Positions 54,144 to 63,997 of a stretch of DNA of 64,000 nt are shown one piece after another. This DNA is from Picochlorum sp. 'celeri' (taxonomy: Eukaryota > Chlorophyta > Trebouxiophyceae). The stretch spans positions 1-64,000 of the forward strand of contig JAACMV010000017.1 in the NCBI GenBank assembly GCA_010909725.1. Direction: 5' to 3'. A program made the position numbers and the translations under genes. Position 1 is the stretch's first letter; every line of letters begins with the position of its first letter. A model generated the notes under the pieces. That model had not been told where the DNA came from and did not search any database. It saw nothing but the letters and a program-made list of their open reading frames with translations.

Positions 54144-57009
54144 TTATGTAAAATAAAATGGTTTCACATCGCCCACGCCAAATTTTTCTCCACAGCCAGG
54201 GCACTTTCTGTGCCTGCTGGACAAGTTGACATCAATGCATGCAGAACAGAACAAATGATTGCATTTGGTGATGATACGATCTTTCAAACGTGTCGAGCAG
54301 ACACTGCAATTAACCATCTTTCTCAGTACCTCCCTCTCCGCTTCTTCGCCCGCTTGTAGTTTCAGGTCTTTTCTACCTGACAGAATCCTCTCTGCCCTAT
54401 CAGCTCTTGTTTTCTCAGACTTCAATGCTGCCAAATGCTTTGCTTTGTCAGCTTCTATCATCTCGATATCTTTCTTTGCGTTCGATAATTCGGATCTTAA
54501 TGCATCCATGGAAATTCTCAAAGCTTTGGCCTCGCTCTGTAAAGACTCTATTTGCTCCTTCGAGTGCTGCACATCCGTCTTGTAGACATCTCGCTCTTTA
54601 GATAATCGATCAAACCTTTCTTCTATTTCTTTCGCTCTTTCTTCCGCATCTTGTGCTTTTTGTTCCATAGACTTCATCATTCTTTGCGCCATATCCCTGT
54701 CCTCCTCCATGATTGTTTTGTCTCTAGCTGCAGCAGCCGCTTCACTCAGAAGTCTGGCATGTCCTCATCTCTCTTGGACATGGCAGACAGCAGTTTTGTA
54801 TTTTGATCTCGCGAAGCTTCATAAGCCTCACTGACACTATCCATTTCCTTCCAAAACGTATCTGCCTCGATCATCAAATTTGCCTTCTCAGAACGGACCT
54901 TTTCAACCTCTGCAAGCAAGCCTGCCTGCTTTCCCTTGATGCCCTCGAGCTCATTCCGAAGCTCATTGATCTCTTGAGTCATCTCTCTTTCTCTCTCTGA
55001 ACGCGACTCTTTCAATCGCTGCTGTGACCCGATTTTCCAAAGACGACATCTGCGTTTCAGGTACTCGTGTATGGCATCCCTGAATGCTAGCCTCCATTGT
55101 CTCATGTTTTCCCAGATACTCCTGGGACAGATTCCAGGAAGCAGCGGAGCTCTTCATTGACCTTTGTTTGATCCACATACTTTGAATCCAATCGTTGAGT
55201 TTAACCATCGAAACGCTCACCTGCTTATTCATGTCAGCAAACCCGGGATCTATACTCTGCATCTCCACCTCATGGGCAGACTTGAGCTTGTCTGGCTTCC
55301 TCCACAACCTCGGCAAGCCTTTTGGTGCTTTGAAACCGCATCCTTCAGCATCTTCATCTCTGTTTCCATTCCCTGCATTTGTTGAAGCAACTCATCTCGA
55401 GTCTGAGAGGAATCATTGTGCTTGCATTCCTGCCAAACTGACGTTCAGCCTCATTCCGCTCTTTCTAAGGGCGCTTCAACCTGTGCCTCCAGCTCCGATA
55501 TTGCATGTTCCAGCCTGGATTCACGTCTGAGAGCTCTTTGACCTTTCTCAAGATCCCGCACTGCATCCCGCAACTTGGAATTCAGGCGATCTTGCTCTCG
55601 ATAGGAATCTTTCAATTTTTGCTTCACCCTTTCCACATCTTCAGTCAGCAGGTCCAGTTTTTCTTGGCGCTGCGCGACCTCTATCTTTGTATTCCTCGGA
55701 CACTGCGTCCATCTCACGCCTCAGCGTGTATAATTCACTGCAAGAACAAGACGAACGACATGATGAGACGACGCGCCGCACAACCACCCATGGATGCAAC
55801 CAAGCAAAAATTCTACATCGGCACTATGCCGCCAAGGCGCCCAGATGTCATCTGGAGGGTCGCGGGTTCGATCCCCGCAGGCGATGGCGAAATTCCGCAT
55901 TTAGGGACAGTAAAATCGTCCTAGATTCCGGTTTCTAGACTCCCGTGGACAGGGAGGGTCATATAGTCTGACCTCTTTCATAGAGGTACTATGCGAGAAC
56001 GAGCTCGTCTCGTTCTGTCGCCTTAGCGCAGTGGATTAGCGCGCCAGACTTCGGCACTACTTTTTAGACATTTTGCAAGAAATACATACCTCTCAAACGA
56101 GCAATGTCTCCATCCCTCTTCTCCACCTCTTTCTTGAGAGCCTCCACCTGAGGTGCAGCCTCATCCTTTTGGTCCAACACTAATTTCTGCTCAACCCTTC
56201 CGAGACACCCTTTGCTCCCTCTGGGGCCTCTTCCGACCGAGACACGCCCACATCCCCTCCCACCCCTGTCGACACTCTTCTCCATCACGAGCTTGCGATG
56301 CAGCACTTGTATCTCTGCTTCCTTATCAGCAATATCTGCCTCCAGCTGCCTGATCGCTATCGAGTCCGACAGGGAATCCTTCACCAATTTTCCATTCTCA
56401 GACTTTAATATATTCACAAGAGCTGCCAGCTTGGACTCTTCAAAGCCAGGAAGGCTGCCTCCACCATTCCCTGCTCCTTTCATTTCCTCTATAGCATTCA
56501 AAATGGACGAAGCCACGGCCATTGTGTCCTTCATTTTATTTCGAAGCGCCTTCTCCGTCTCAGATAAATCATCTGCCAGGTTCTTGGCCGACTTGGCCGC
56601 CACAGGATCGTCTGGCAAGTACCTAGAAAGGAGATGGGCCAGGAAAGGATTCGTCTCCTCCAGAAGAGCTTTCGCAGAAGACGCATCCAACCCAGCGGGT
56701 GCAACCTCGGCACTCTCATTGACTCTGAATAAACATATGTAAACAATGAAGGAAGAATCAGCAAGAAGACACCATAACAGACGGCCACGTACTTGAATTG
56801 CAAAAAGCCAAGCGATGAGTTCAACTCGTCCCATACAGACGTCAGACAAGCAGCTGTATCCTTCCATTTTATTTCTTCGTTTTCTAAATTATGCAGCTGT
56901 CCTTCAAATCATTGATTTCCTTTCGCTGCGTTGCCACTTGAGCACTCAGTTTCGTATTCTTGTCCAGAAGCATTTGTTTGCCACCAATAGGTGGCTGAGG
57001 CTGGGGCAT
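54144..57009 (-). CDS. BRE1/HUB-type E3 ubiquitin ligase, frame-interrupted
   Basis: A RING E3 that monoubiquitinates histone H2B, nuclear. Exon 1 is 56,793-57,009, exon 2 is 56,090-56,724 (68-nt intron between), then an intron from 56,089 to about 55,738 and coiled-coil plus RING DNA down to 54,144. The C-terminal RING reads CSVCSTRLKDRIITKCNHLFCSACI...RHRKCPGCGEKFG and ends DVKPFYFT as in BRE1 proteins. The middle is coiled coil (KLDLLTEDVERVKQKLKDS, DELLQQMQGMETEMKMLKD) but switches frame near 56,905, 55,690, 55,455, 55,340, 55,020 and 54,765. At 56,905 and 54,765 one added base restores continuity. It may be an assembly error patch or a decayed gene. A tRNA gene lies antisense in the last intron. 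Confidence 0.8.
55850..56054 (+). tRNA. Circularly permuted tRNA-Arg(UCG) gene
   Basis: The 3' half lies at 55,850-55,886 and the 5' half at 56,017-56,054, so the B box (GGTTCGATCCC, 55,865-55,875) precedes the A box (TAGCGCAGTGG, 56,024-56,034). Joining the 5' half to the 3' half gives a cloverleaf. The acceptor is GTCGCCT with AGGCGAT (one G-U); the D stem is GCGC/GCGC with an AGTGGATTA loop. The anticodon stem is CCAGA/TCTGG around loop CTTCGG-A (anticodon UCG), and the T stem is GCGGG/CCCGC with TTCGATC. The junction is at 37/38, the usual intron site. The variable loop is 6 nt (5 is usual). The intervening DNA is 130 nt and no CCA is encoded. A normal tRNA is ruled out because no A box lies upstream of the 3' half. 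Confidence 0.88.
55921..56016 (+). ncRNA. Structured intervening segment of the permuted pre-tRNA
   Basis: Between the two tRNA halves four simple hairpins follow one another. They are CTAGA/TCTAG (55,921-55,938), CTCCC/GGGAG (55,940-55,956), ACCTCT/AGAGGT (55,971-55,987) and an 8-bp AGAACGAG/CTCGTTCT stem (55,996-56,016) that ends one base before the mature 5' G of the tRNA. This RNA would be excised by RNase P and RNase Z. Whether it is a by-product or a stable RNA is unknown. Confidence 0.5.
56061..56065 (+). terminator. RNA polymerase III terminator of the permuted tRNA
   Basis: A T5 run follows the 5' half after six bases. A terminator after the 5' half, and not after the 3' half, is expected only if the halves are transcribed together in permuted order. 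Confidence 0.75.
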
Positions 57010-57253
57010 GGTGCTAGAAAAGTTTTATATGGGAATTGCGAATGGGATGGGTCATGCCAGTGGCTTGTATCTTCTGATGAAGATCTCATCCTCCCAGGAT
57101 GGATGATTGCCTTCATCAACTAAGGGAATTCACACGTTGATGACCACCTGGTCGATCTGGAATGGTACCTTTTTGATCTGCATGCATGGTTGATGTACTA
57201 CATTTGCATTTATTTATTCATCGAGGCATAGCATCCGGTGTTTGGTGGGAAGC

Positions 57254-58651
57254 ATGTGGGGGGCCCAGTCTCAGGGGATTGACGATATTGTCAGACGAAT
57301 ATCTCAGAACGATGCTACTTTGACATCCTTGTACCTGATGAGGCACCGTCGGTTCAATGAGGAGGATGCGGGAAGGCTGGCTGATGCCCTGTCGCGGTCA
57401 GAGACGCTTGTTGAACTCAACCTGAGCAGTCATGCTATTAGTCCGCGGATAGCTGGTATCCTCGGGGCGGGGTTGAAGTCAAACCAGAGCATCAAGTTCA
57501 TTTCAATAGGAATTCGACATTTGGAGACGAGGTGCGTGGTATTTTGGTGGAGGACTGGAGGACTGCTTCCTGGAGGTGCTGTCTCACACAAGGGACTCCT
57601 TGCAATGATGTGTTGCAGGCCATGGTTGAATTATGCGGGTGTTTCGAGGAGAATACGAGTATCACGACAATAGATTTAGAGAGGAAAGGGTTGACTCGCA
57701 GCTCTGCTGCTGCTGTATGTAGGGCTGTGGAGAAGAGTACATCTGTCAGGCACCTGATGCTTTCCCATAATGATTTGCAAGGAGGGCTGGAGGATGTTCT
57801 TCCGTGTGTGTCAGTTTGGAGAGTTTTGTGTCTCATTCGTGTGGTATAGGATGTGCAAGATCATCGACCGCGTTGTCTGTCGCCATGAGGAATGCATCTG
57901 CGTTGAAGAGAGTGGAGCTAGATCACAACATGTTGGATGCCAACAGCGCAGTATTGCTTGCTGAGGGGCTTTCTCACTGCACTTGTCTGGAGAAAATATC
58001 ACTAAGCTCAAATCCTCTGGTCCAGAGGGGGTTTCATCTCTCGTTGAGGCCCTACCAGCAGGAATACAGAGTATTGATATTAGCCATACAGATGCCCAAG
58101 ATGCTGGGTTTGTTCTTTGGCTGCATGCTTGAGGTCCCAAAAGTTACCCCATATACGATATATCAATATTTCGGGTTGCGGCTTGACGGCACGGAGCATG
58201 TCTACATTGTTAGAAGCTGCCTCACATCTGCCAGATGGAAAAGGTTTGGAGTTGGATGCTGGTGAGAATATAGGTTTGGGGCACGATGAATTTTTCTCAT
58301 ACGTTCTCACCTGTCATCGTGTACTCTCTCTGAGGCTTCATGGATGTAATTTGGGACACGTGGCATAGAATCCTTGATACGTGCCCTGGAGGTGCATGCA
58401 GAGGGTGCTCACCCCCTCAGGGATTTGGACATCTCTGGCAATAATATTTCAGAGGATTGTATGGTCACACTCCTCTCTCGATTGGCGAGTCCTCATGGAG
58501 TATCCGTATTTTCTGCCTCCAAACCCTCGTGATTGCAGCCAACCCGGATGTTGAAGGGCACAAGGTTGCAGATGCTGTGGAGGCTCTGTACACAGCACGA
58601 CCCAGCATGGTTGTGATCCGCGCAGCTACTGATTCATCTGGTCAAAAGTGA
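57254..58651 (+). CDS. Leucine-rich-repeat protein (RNase-inhibitor type), frame-interrupted
   Basis: A protein of RI-type LRRs, as in NOD-like or T-LRR proteins; exact role unknown. It starts MWGAQSQGIDDIVRRI and shows repeats such as EETLVELNLSSHAISPRIAG-type text, SITTIDLERKGLTRSSAAA, VRHLMLSHNDLQGGLEDVL, LKRVELDHNMLDANSAVLLAEGL and RYINISGCGLTARSMSTLL. Introns are supported at 57,532-57,618 and, less firmly, at about 57,810-57,860. Beyond these the frame changes near 57,510, 58,030, 58,125, 58,365 and 58,510. In each case one inserted base, often in a homopolymer, would restore a continuous LRR pattern. It is either a locally mis-sequenced gene or a pseudogene. Confidence 0.65.
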
Positions 58652-58763
58652 AACACATGCGAGAACTAACATCATTTTACACCATTGTAAATTGTATTCA
58701 TGATTCGAGATTCAGGCAGTGTACCAGACCCATCCCGGGACCAGTCTATGGCTTTCACTGTGC

Positions 58764-59801
58764 TTAGGCGACGGTGAAAGAGTTGAAGCATCCGAGGGCG
58801 TCGTTTTGGCTCCCTTGAACCAACGCTTGTCTCCAACCTGAACCTTGCAAACCACAAGTCTCCCTTGGACACGGTGGCAGCAATCAACTGGTGGCGACCT
58901 CCCTCATCACCATCTGCAGTTCTGCAGAGGACGTAGTATTTGTAGTATTTCTTTCCATTCTTGTCAGTGGCCTCCTCAACATCGAGAACAGAGGCAGCTG
59001 CAACGGATCCCCTTCTGAATCCTCCCTCAGAAATTGTGTCTCCAGTGAAGGCAGCACTCTGTCCCAAGAGATATGCATTGTCCTGGAGGAACTTGTCTGG
59101 GGAACCCAGATCCTCGATGGAACCCTTTCCGACCTTCTGCTGAAGGACGACGACGTTGTTCACGGCATCACCATTGTCTTCGTACCTGAGGACGGTTCCT
59201 GGGAAATCGTTCTCAGTGGATGGGTTCCACTTGGATGGGAGCAACAAGGCGAATCCCTCACCGGCATATGGAATGAAACCAGACTTATTGGTGATCTTGG
59301 ATGCGAAAACTCTTGCAGCGTCACCATACTCGGCCTTGGATGGGGCTGCTCCAGCAAGAGTGGCAGCGGCAGCCATCATTCCGAGGGTGGCACGACGGTC
59401 AACCTGGACAACATATCAACATGTCAGCATCCAAGAAAAGGTTTTCATCGAATCCTTCCGTCAGTAGAAGCCTTGATGAGGTACTGCTGGGCTTATGGGC
59501 GGCAGGAAGACGCAGTTCACTTCCGACAGAGAAAAGGCGCCTCCTCCAATCTCCGTTGCAATCCACCTTATCCATCACTAGACTTGGAAAGATGTTGCTG
59601 CGTGATCCCCCAGTCTCCCGCAAGGCCCACTGGAAAGTGAGGATTCAAACATAAAAATGAATGTTGCTATGATATGGTACATACCTCATCGGCAGAGGCA
59701 CGGACCATCACTGCCGCTCTGCGGGCTGATGGTGCGTTTCTCGCCTTGGTGGACACAGCCACACCAGATACGCAGGATTTCTGAGTCAAAGCAGTCTGCA
59801 T
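58764..59801 (-). CDS. PsbP, oxygen-evolving complex 23-kDa protein
   Basis: A lumenal extrinsic subunit of photosystem II that stabilises calcium and chloride at the Mn cluster. Exons are 59,685-59,801 and about 58,764-59,403 (intron 59,404-59,684, donor GTATGT). Exon 1 is a plastid transit peptide. Exon 2 starts with the twin-arginine lumen signal VDRRATLGMMAAAATLAGAAPSKA, then mature text EGFALLLPSKWNPS, FPGTVLRYEDN and VNNVVVLQQK. Near the C-terminus the frame changes at about 58,857 (missing base before VVCKVQVGDKRWFKGA) and at the T4 run 58,804-58,807. After both changes the chain ends SFTVA-stop at 58,764, the expected family end. Identity is certain; the two shifts are probably sequence errors. 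Confidence 0.9.
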
Positions 59802-60061
59802 CTTAACTATGTGTAAATGTTGATCTTTACCAATTGAATACAATGTGTGTTTTAGAGAAAGTTTTATGCCGGATGTCGAGAGATTCTCTCCGTATTAGGG
59901 AATTGAGCCATCTCGATAGGATTTCTCTCGTGGATGGGCGATTACCGGTCGTACGGGTGCTTCGACAGTGTGTGACGAATTCCCCGGTGGCGACGCAGCG
60001 ATTTCACCATATTTGCGGTGGATGGTCTCTTCGACGCATTATAGACCAATAATAAGGTATT
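59802..60061. promoter_or_regulatory. Divergent promoter region, PsbP / FEY-like
   Basis: A compact 260-bp spacer between divergent start codons. No classical TATA box at a clear position and no further gene are seen. Confidence 0.35.
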
Positions 60062-61178
60062 ATGAGTGAGGAGCATCGGTGCCATGGCACCTGGTGGCTG
60101 GTGTTGTGGGAGACGGTGGTGGTTGCAGTCGAAGTGCTTTTTCAAAAGGTGTGGATGATGGGTCTGCCGTCTCTCGAGCATATTGGACAGGAAGGAAACA
60201 TTGATGAGATATCAGAGGATCGCTATTGTATTGTAACAGGCCCAACGAGTGGCATTGGCAGGGAGACTGCTCAAGAAATGTATCGCAGAGGCTGGCATGT
60301 GGTTCTGGCATGCAGAAATGAGAACAAAGGCAGGCAGTTGGCCGAAGAAATGAGGGCAAGTTTTGGAAATACTCATAGAGGGGAGGTGCAGGTAATGCAG
60401 CTCGATGTTTCATCGTTGCAGTCGGTGAGAGAATTTGCAGGGACATGGGGACGCAAGATCAAGATGCCTGTGCATGTTTTGATCAACAATGCAGGAGTGT
60501 TCGCAATGTCAGCTCCGCGAACAGAGACAAAAGATGGATTAGAATCCCATATGGGCACGAATTTCGTGGGGCATTTCCTGCTGACTGAGTTGATGATGCC
60601 GTGGATGGCAAAGGCTCAGCAACAGTCTGGTGCGCCTGCGAGGATAATCAACGTGTCCTCAAAGTTGCATCGAATGGGTAAAATCCACAGAGATGATCCA
60701 AATTTGAAATTAAAAGGTAGTTATAACTCTCTAGTGGCCTATTCTCAGAGTAAACTGGCGCAAGTCATGTTCTCAAAGGAGTGCAACAGGAAGCATGCAG
60801 GGATCGTGCATTGTGTGAGTGTTCATCCAGGGGAGGTGCTCACCGATGTCGTTCGCAGCTTGCCGCTTTTTATGCAACATTTATATAGAATGATTATGCG
60901 TTTATTTTTACTAACACCAGCCCAAGGTAGGTGATCAGGTTCAGTATACTACATATGTTCAGGATTCATTCATTGATTTGTTTCATCACGCAGGTGCAAG
61001 ATCGACTGTGTACTGCGCTACCAGCTCAAATTTTGATACAAAAGAGTACGCTCACGTATGCTATATCGACTCCAATTGTGAACCAGGGACCCCACACCCA
61101 TCCATCCATGATGATGCTCTCGTCTCCTGGCTTTGGCAATGGTCTGTCGACATCACACAGGACAATCGGCAAAAATAG
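60062..61178 (+). CDS. Short-chain dehydrogenase, FEY-like
   Basis: An NAD(P)-dependent short-chain dehydrogenase resembling plant FOREVER YOUNG (At4g27760) and animal retinol-dehydrogenase-type SDRs. Exons are 60,062-60,926 and 60,994-61,178 with a 67-nt intron, giving 349 residues. The Rossmann motif is TGPTSGIGRETAQEM, then the NNAG block VLINNAGVFAM, catalytic YSQSK (AYSQSKLAQVMF) and the SVHPGEVLTDVVR loop. The start MSEEHRCHGTWWLVLWETV is a hydrophobic N-terminus as in FEY. The second exon gives GARSTVYCATSS and the Cys-containing YIDSNCEPGTPHPS tail characteristic of the FEY group. The substrate is unknown. Confidence 0.9.
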
Positions 61179-61466
61179 CGCCATCATTCTTCATGATTCG
61201 TTCATCGCATATTTATTCTTTATTCCTAGAATACTCAGTTCATGAAGCACTGATCAGAAATTCATCGTTACAAAGGAAAACTGCATGCTCCGCCATCCAA
61301 AGTCAAGCTTGGTAGGATGCTCCAGCAGCAACAGCTCAAGATCAAACACTATTACAGCAAACAATCAATAGCAACATGTGGCCCCGGTCAAGCCCAATAT
61401 CTCGGGCCATTGTCAAGTGTCAGTCCACCCCCCTCTGAGGAAACGATGTATCAGGCTGCTCGCAGC

Positions 61467-62443
61467 CTAATCCTCCCGTCCCTCGTACCTGTCATCAGCC
61501 CGAGGACTATAGTCTCGGGGTAGACTTCTGCTCACACTCCTTGATCTTCCTCTTGGAGATCGCGACCTCCTTGGTGATCGTGACCTCCTTGGTGAAGGTG
61601 ATCTCCTTGGTGAGACGGATCTCGAGTCAGGTCTTCCCCGCGGCGAAGGCGACCTCGAGTCCCCACGCCTTCCTCTTGGCGAGTATGAACGTGGTCTTCT
61701 CCTTGGGGGAGAGCGTGATCTAAAGCGTCCCCTGGGAGGTGGACCTCTGCCCCGCTGTGGTGGGCCAAGCTTATCCTCCATCACCTTGATAACTCCAGAC
61801 CCAAACGGATTTCTAAATTCAGATCCATCCAGGTCCCGGATCGCCCTGTCCATATCTCCACCAGTCTCAAACTCAACAATGCCAAGCGGTCCGTCTCTGG
61901 ACCTCTTCACATCAGTGTACACAGGTGGTGCTGCCTTTCTAAAGTAATCCTTCAGGTCTTGCCAAGACACATTCGCAGGAAGACCACGAACAACCACTCT
62001 AAATCCTGTCGTAGGAGGTGGAGCTCTCCTGTCCTGGAACCTATCCCGTTCCCTCCTGTCGCGACCACGGGCAATTTCGACCCTCATGCGTGCACCCAAA
62101 AGCTCGCGTCCATCCCTGCCCCGAACGGCATCCTCAGCATCCCTGAAAAATGGAATAAATTAATTTAGGATCATTTCAGTACCTTTTCATCCAATCAATA
62201 GCGTGCTGGGGGTCATCTCTGTGCGGCTGCTCATCAGCACCAATCATCAGGGCTGGTAAGCACGTACCTCCAATCGTCGTACTCAATAAAGGCAAAGTTC
62301 GGTGGTCTAGCAGGAATTTTGATCTCAATATGGACAATCTTCCCATACTTCTCGAACAGGTCCCCCAAATCTCGCTCTCTTACGTCTTCTGGCAAATTAC
62401 CCACGTAAACAAGGCGACCCTCATCAGCTGCAATCCTACTCAT
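61467..62443 (-). CDS. SR splicing factor, SRSF1/SR34-type
   Basis: A nuclear splicing regulator of the ASF/SF2 class. Exons are 62,268-62,443 and 61,467-62,142 with a 125-nt intron, giving 283 residues. RRM1 has RLVYVGNLPEDVRERDLGDLFEKYGKI and, after the intron, DAEDAVRGRDG. RRM2 starts at GFRVVVRGLPANVSWQDLKDYFRKA and carries the SWQDLKD signature of SRSF1-type pseudo-RRMs. The C-terminus is an RS domain of alternating SPRR, SRSP and SPRG. The intron falls inside RRM1, a position where the SR genes of plants also have introns. Confidence 0.95.
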
Positions 62444-63028
62444 CTTTACAATGTTTTTGATGAGATTAAAATACTGTTACGGGCGTAGGTATCAGAAAAC
62501 ACAAAGCGTAGATGACAGACCATCCGGCCCTCCCAGATAGATCTCGCAGGGCCGGATTTGGACCCTCCAAAATCGGCCATTCTGAGCCCCCCAAATGAGG
62601 CCCTCCCAGCTGCAGCCGGGAATGCCTCATTTCCGCCAAAGCCAAAATCGGCCCAAATGAGGGCCTCCCGGCTAGTAACCGTCAACAATCCCTCGACGCT
62701 ACTTGGCCAACAAAACCTACTGTCCTTGACGTAGTATCAATTGTAACAAACAATAGATCATCAAGTAATGTTTAATATCCACCCGTGGGCTGAGTAGCCC
62801 GGCGCATCGCGTCGACAGCGCGATGGTGTTGTGGATCGCGAAACAGGGTTCCCACCCATTCTCTGCAAGATTATCGGGAACGGTGCGTGATTTTGTTACA
62901 TAGTAGTGATTCATTATATTTTTAGAGCCCCTGATGCGAACGAACGAGTCGAATTTCTTGGACCAAGCCAGCGAGCCTGAGGACCAGCAGGTCCTGAATA
63001 CCAACAGGCATGTTTTACACGTTTCACA
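62444..63028. other. Intergenic with imperfect palindrome
   Basis: A 585-bp spacer upstream of the SR gene. At about 62,594-62,633 an imperfect palindrome of two 20-bp arms (AAATGAGGCCCTCCCAGCTG and its near complement) is centred on GCTGCAGC. AAAATCGGCC is repeated at about 62,568 and 62,644 in direct orientation. No clear gene is seen; a 95-residue reverse frame (62,717-63,004) lacks recognisable motifs. Confidence 0.5.
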
Positions 63029-63997
63029 TCATTGACGAGTGGTGTTGTCACGCAGATTTTCCCTGATACTACGGAGGGTAGCCTCAACATGTGTTCCCCG
63101 AGGTTGAGTTCCTGGATTGGGAGGAATCTGGCCAGCAGGTGGTGGGCATGGAGTGGCATCGATGTCCACCGACTCTTCCTCTTCGGTGTTTCTTGTAAAC
63201 TGAGCTAGATATTCAAGACCATCAGAGAAGAGTGCGTTCTCCGAGTTGGGAGCAGAGGAGCTCTGGCGAGAGAACCTGACCTGAGTCACAAACCGATTTT
63301 CCCGGCAATCAAACGCCCGCGATCCTGAGACGTGGCTGGAATTATTGTTTGAGCTCGCAGCGTGCCTCTCCTTGAAGACTTTTATTTGATTCACGGCAGG
63401 TAACATGAAGTCGTTCAACCATTGCATTTGCACGTGATCATCCATGGCATCAAAATCTCTTTTCATGCTTTTGATGGCGTCAGAAAGGAGGCCACTGGCG
63501 TGTCTCCTTTGACTAGTGCGCGATGCGTCGTCCCTTCTAGGCAAGGCAATCTCGTCTTGTGTGTGAGGTGCCAATTCCAACTGCGCCTGCAGGGCCGTGA
63601 TCCATTCCTCATTGACCTCGTTATTTTTCTTGATGGAGAGGGAGCCTTGCATCTGGTTCAGGATTTCCCTCAAATCATCTTCGCTTGAACATCCAAGCCC
63701 TATGAGATGTGGACATATAGACAGCAGGTTGTAGCAATGGCATGTGCAAATATTGTCACTGGCATTGACAAAATATGGGAGGCGTCTCTTGTTTGAATCT
63801 TTTGCTGGAAATTCTCCAGTGACATAAAAGCTGATTGGCCAGCACTCGTAGACATCCACGGGCTCGTCGCTCGTTCTATCTTCTCTCATTTTCTGGACTG
63901 GCGCAGGATTCTCGTGCTGAAGTCCTCTTCGGACAATGTCTGCAGCACCCATGATGTGATCCAGGTTCAGATGGCATTCTCCATTGTCTCCATGCAT
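63029..63997 (-). CDS. SWIM-like zinc-finger protein, partial at right edge
   Basis: An open frame of 322 residues that reaches the window edge, so its true start probably lies beyond it. I do not recognise the family. The segment ICTCHCYNLLSICPHLIGLG has the CxCx(n)CxH spacing of a SWIM zinc finger, found in MULE/FAR1-type transposases, MEKK1 and ubiquitin-related proteins. It is followed by a Gln/Glu-rich helical region (EVNEEWITALQAQLE), a DFDAMDDHVQMQWLNDFMLPAVNQIKVF segment, and a low-complexity tail with TPCPPPAGQIPPNPG. Domesticated or live transposon origin is possible but not shown. The stop codon at the left end is firm. Confidence 0.65.
   Translation of the reverse strand: MHGDNGECHLNLDHIMGAADIVRRGLQHENPAPVQKMREDRTSDEPVDVYECWPISFYVTGEFPAKDSNKRRLPYFVNASDNICTCHCYNLLSICPHLIGLGCSSEDDLREILNQMQGSLSIKKNNEVNEEWITALQAQLELAPHTQDEIALPRRDDASRTSQRRHASGLLSDAIKSMKRDFDAMDDHVQMQWLNDFMLPAVNQIKVFKERHAASSNNNSSHVSGSRAFDCRENRFVTQVRFSRQSSSAPNSENALFSDGLEYLAQFTRNTEEEESVDIDATPCPPPAGQIPPNPGTQPRGTHVEATLRSIRENLRDNTTRQ

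Noticed and set aside
55850..55886. Ordinary tRNA ending at 55,886
   Set aside because: No A box or acceptor 5' strand exists upstream; the only match for both acceptor and anticodon stems is downstream at 56,017.
54144..57009. Explaining the BRE1 frame switches by many tiny introns
   Set aside because: Most switches have no GT-AG pair at a workable distance, and PsbP next door shows the same type of one-base change inside a conserved motif.
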